The notes under the pieces were generated by a model. It did no database searches. It was given only the letters and a program-made list of their open reading frames with translations, and was not told the origin of the DNA. Positions 62,568-64,000 of a DNA stretch of 64,000 bases are shown in pieces. Source of the stretch: Aeromonas allosaccharophila (GTDB taxonomy: Bacteria > Pseudomonadota > Gammaproteobacteria > Enterobacterales > Aeromonadaceae). The number at the start of each line of letters is the position of its first letter. Position 1 is the stretch's first letter. Made by a program: the position numbers and the translations under genes. The stretch is taken from positions 62,001 to 126,000 of the forward strand of contig NZ_CDBR01000025.1 in NCBI RefSeq assembly GCF_000819685.1. Direction: 5' to 3'.

Positions 62568-62885
62568 GGCCGCTTTCGTCGCCCCTTAAGTCGCACCACA
62601 ATCAGTCGCACCACAACGCCCGGCCCGCCGGGCGTTTTTATATCTGCTGCTTTGTGTGACAAAACAAGTACAGGATGAATCACAACGGCGGGTAATTAAC
62701 ATAATCCACAACAATTTCTGTGTTTTGCTGTTCTGCATATAGAATCTATAAATATTTTCCAAACACAACAAGGAGCTATTTGATTCCTTTTGTCATTTGG
62801 ATAATATGGACACAATTCTCTGCAGACACTTAATTAAAATCAATTTACACATCTATTTTTAACTGCCGTTTATATGAAGGTTTTT
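62568..62885. other. AT-rich interval with a terminator and a 13-base tandem repeat
   Basis: This 318-base stretch holds AGTCGCACCACAA twice in tandem (62589-62601 and 62604-62616), the terminator at 62615-62636, and about 240 AT-rich bases that lead to the next gene. I see no further gene. The drop in GC starts near 62690 and continues through the next gene. Confidence 0.6.
62615..62640 (+). terminator. Rho-independent terminator of the J-domain operon
   Basis: A ten-base stem (AACGCCCGGC/GCCGGGCGTT, 62615-62636) is followed by TTTA. It lies 47 bases after the last operon gene. Confidence 0.88.
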
Positions 62886-63338
62886 ATGAAAACAAAATAT
62901 GCCGTTATCGCGATCAGCCTCTTCTTGTCACACGCGGCAAACGCCGGCCCTTATGGCGATGAACTAGCAAAATGCCTCATAGAATCAACAACCAAAGAGG
63001 ATCGCACCTCCCTCGTTCGATGGATGTTTGCTTCCGCAGCTGCGCACCCAGCAGTGAAATCAATTGCAAACGTGTCACAAAAAGAACTGGATAAAGAAAA
63101 TGAAACGACTGGCAAGTTATTTACAAAAATATTGACAAAGTCATGTAAGGAACAGACGACAAAAGCACTGGCGTATGAAGGAAACGCTACAATTACCACC
63201 AGCTTCCAACTGTTAGGTCAAGTTGCAGCAACCGAGCTATTCTCAAGCCCCGAAGTACAAAAGGCAATGTCCGGACTTGAGAAAGGTCTTGATAAATCCG
63301 AACTGTCAAAATTAGCACCAAACCTAAGTAATAAGTGA
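62886..63338 (+). CDS. Exported AT-rich orphan protein
   Basis: The 150-residue protein has a signal peptide (about 1-21, ending SHAANAGPYG) and a mature domain with two cysteines (LAKCLIES and LTKSCKEQ). I recall similar exported proteins in other proteobacteria but no function. The ATG at 62886 is chosen over the one at 62874 because AAGG lies 5 bases ahead. Codons are clearly more AT-rich than those of its neighbours, which suggests recent transfer. It stands alone. Confidence 0.75.
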   Translation: MKTKYAVIAISLFLSHAANAGPYGDELAKCLIESTTKEDRTSLVRWMFASAAAHPAVKSIANVSQKELDKENETTGKLFTKILTKSCKEQTTKALAYEGNATITTSFQLLGQVAATELFSSPEVQKAMSGLEKGLDKSELSKLAPNLSNK

Positions 63339-63835
63339 TCAATCCCAATGGTAAGACTCCATTGCTTTGCCGCTTTGGAGTTTTTAAACCGGCTCAGTCT
63401 GCAGGCCCGTCCTCTTCTGCGCAGCTCTGCCTCCCCCTCCTTCAATGTTTATTCACCCAATGCCCAGAGATGAATAAATGACATGCGACGCAACAGCCGG
63501 ATTGTCGTGACGTGATGGGGTAATAAACGGGATGAATATCGCACCACACCGCATAAATTGGCACAAGAAGACCGACAAGATCACATCAGACGTACCGCAA
63601 TCGCATGGTAAATCGAGCTGAAATCACGGTCTCGCCCGCATAAAAAGGCGGAATAGATCAATAAAAAGCAATTAATCGCGCCGGATTAAATTTAAGGTCT
63701 GGCAATTTGATCGGGCTGGTCGCTAAATGACAGACCAGCCTTGAAACCAGCATGGAAGCGCCAAAGGCTAGCCGGCAGCAGACCGGTACGCTCTCAGGAT
63801 GAGTTGTGATTTTCTCTTCTCACAGGAGACAGACC
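63339..63835. other. Gene-free leader region of the POT transporter
   Basis: This 497-base interval has no convincing gene. It contains a hairpin GGCTGGTC/GACCAGCC (63714-63740, 11-base loop), an AT-rich palindrome TTAAATTTAA near 63687, and a CAGGAG ribosome binding site before the GTG at 63836. The length suggests regulatory content, possibly a long transcript leader. Confidence 0.5.
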
Positions 63836-64000
63836 GTGAGCGCTTCGACACCACACCCTCATCACGCCGCCGTCCCACCCGGCTCAGGCGCCCTGTTCTT
63901 TATCCAGACCTTCGCCACCCTGGGTTTTGCCGTGCTCTACTCCACTTTGGTGCTCTACGCCACCAAGCGACTCGGCTTTAGCGAATCCCAGGCCAACGCC
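63836..64000 (+). CDS. POT family di/tripeptide transporter (5' part only)
   Basis: The first 55 codons, starting at a GTG with AGGAG 9 bases before, run off the right edge. They encode a short polar N-terminus (SASTPHPHHAAVPPGSG) and then the opening of the first transmembrane helix of proton-dependent oligopeptide transporters (LFFIQTFATLGFAVLYSTLV, then LYATKRLGFSESQANA). The start matches POT carriers of the Dtp kind. The identity of the rest cannot be seen. Confidence 0.75.
   Translation, partial: MSASTPHPHHAAVPPGSGALFFIQTFATLGFAVLYSTLVLYATKRLGFSESQANA

Noticed and set aside
62589-62616. Tandem AGTCGCACCACAA repeat as a possible CRISPR or attachment site
   Set aside because: Only two copies, two bases apart, with no spacers and no integrase or cas gene nearby; it is best seen as a short local duplication.
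1-64000. tRNA, rRNA, insertion sequences, prophage genes, CRISPR arrays
   Set aside because: I looked for tRNA-like CCA ends and cloverleaf arms, rRNA core sequences, transposase or integrase proteins and repeated spacers, and found none I could support.

Overview
The window is a GC-rich (with a few AT-rich patches) stretch of a gammaproteobacterial chromosome. Gene content, gene order and individual proteins point to the genus Aeromonas. The best single marker is a secreted GDSL acyltransferase closely matching the Aeromonas glycerophospholipid:cholesterol acyltransferase (GCAT). Classic gammaproteobacterial neighbourhoods support this: trmN/srmB divergent, mutY-yggX-mltC, rnr-rlmB and znuA/znuCB divergent. 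I saw no rRNA, tRNA, IS element, prophage or CRISPR array.

Layout. 0-4.4 kb: araBDA (L-arabinose catabolism) behind a control region with a CRP site and AraC-like sites. 4.4-12.8 kb: an RlmD/RlmCD-type rRNA methyltransferase, proS, a short-chain dehydrogenase, an outer-membrane barrel, a PCuAC copper chaperone, a crotonase, a CatB-type acetyltransferase with a possible leader peptide, and a secreted ParB-like protein. 13-24.4 kb: an OppA-type binding protein, a PAS chemoreceptor, dusA, zur-cheX, two tandem brnQ paralogues, trmN and srmB. 24.5-37.3 kb: elaA, a Crp/Fnr regulator with a decayed second C-terminus beside it, rlmB-rnr, a diguanylate cyclase, ompA, GCAT, a YgiW-type protein, mltC-yggX-mutY and cca. 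37.3-43.3 kb: a BCCT osmolyte-transporter operon with a divergent MarR/CosR-like regulator, yjaG, a 2-hydroxyacid dehydrogenase and mepM. 43.5-49.1 kb: a LapD-like protein without GGDEF and with a vestigial EAL region, translationally coupled to a TAXI-type periplasmic binding protein and convergent with lapG. This is followed by znuA/znuCB with two Zur boxes. 49.1-55.9 kb: LysR/EamA pair, a uracil-DNA-glycosylase-like protein, rarD, an extracellular solute-binding protein, a GIY-YIG protein, a compact pspA-pspC(short)-pspG operon with a sigma54 promoter, and plsC. 55.9-59.8 kb: scsABCD copper/thiol operon. 60-62.6 kb: a four-gene operon of a small J-domain protein and three unrecognised proteins. 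62.9-64 kb: an AT-rich secreted orphan and the start of a POT-type peptide transporter.

The parts connect. Zur (17.9 kb) is the expected repressor of the znu promoters at 47.5 kb. The LapD-like, TAXI and LapG genes look like a variant of the c-di-GMP-controlled LapD/LapG adhesin-release system in which a periplasmic ligand sensor may replace or supplement c-di-GMP sensing. I consider this and the J-domain operon the two best candidates for undescribed systems. PCuAC and Scs proteins both handle copper or thiol stress in the periplasm. Psp, MepM, MltC, OmpA and PlsC concern the envelope.
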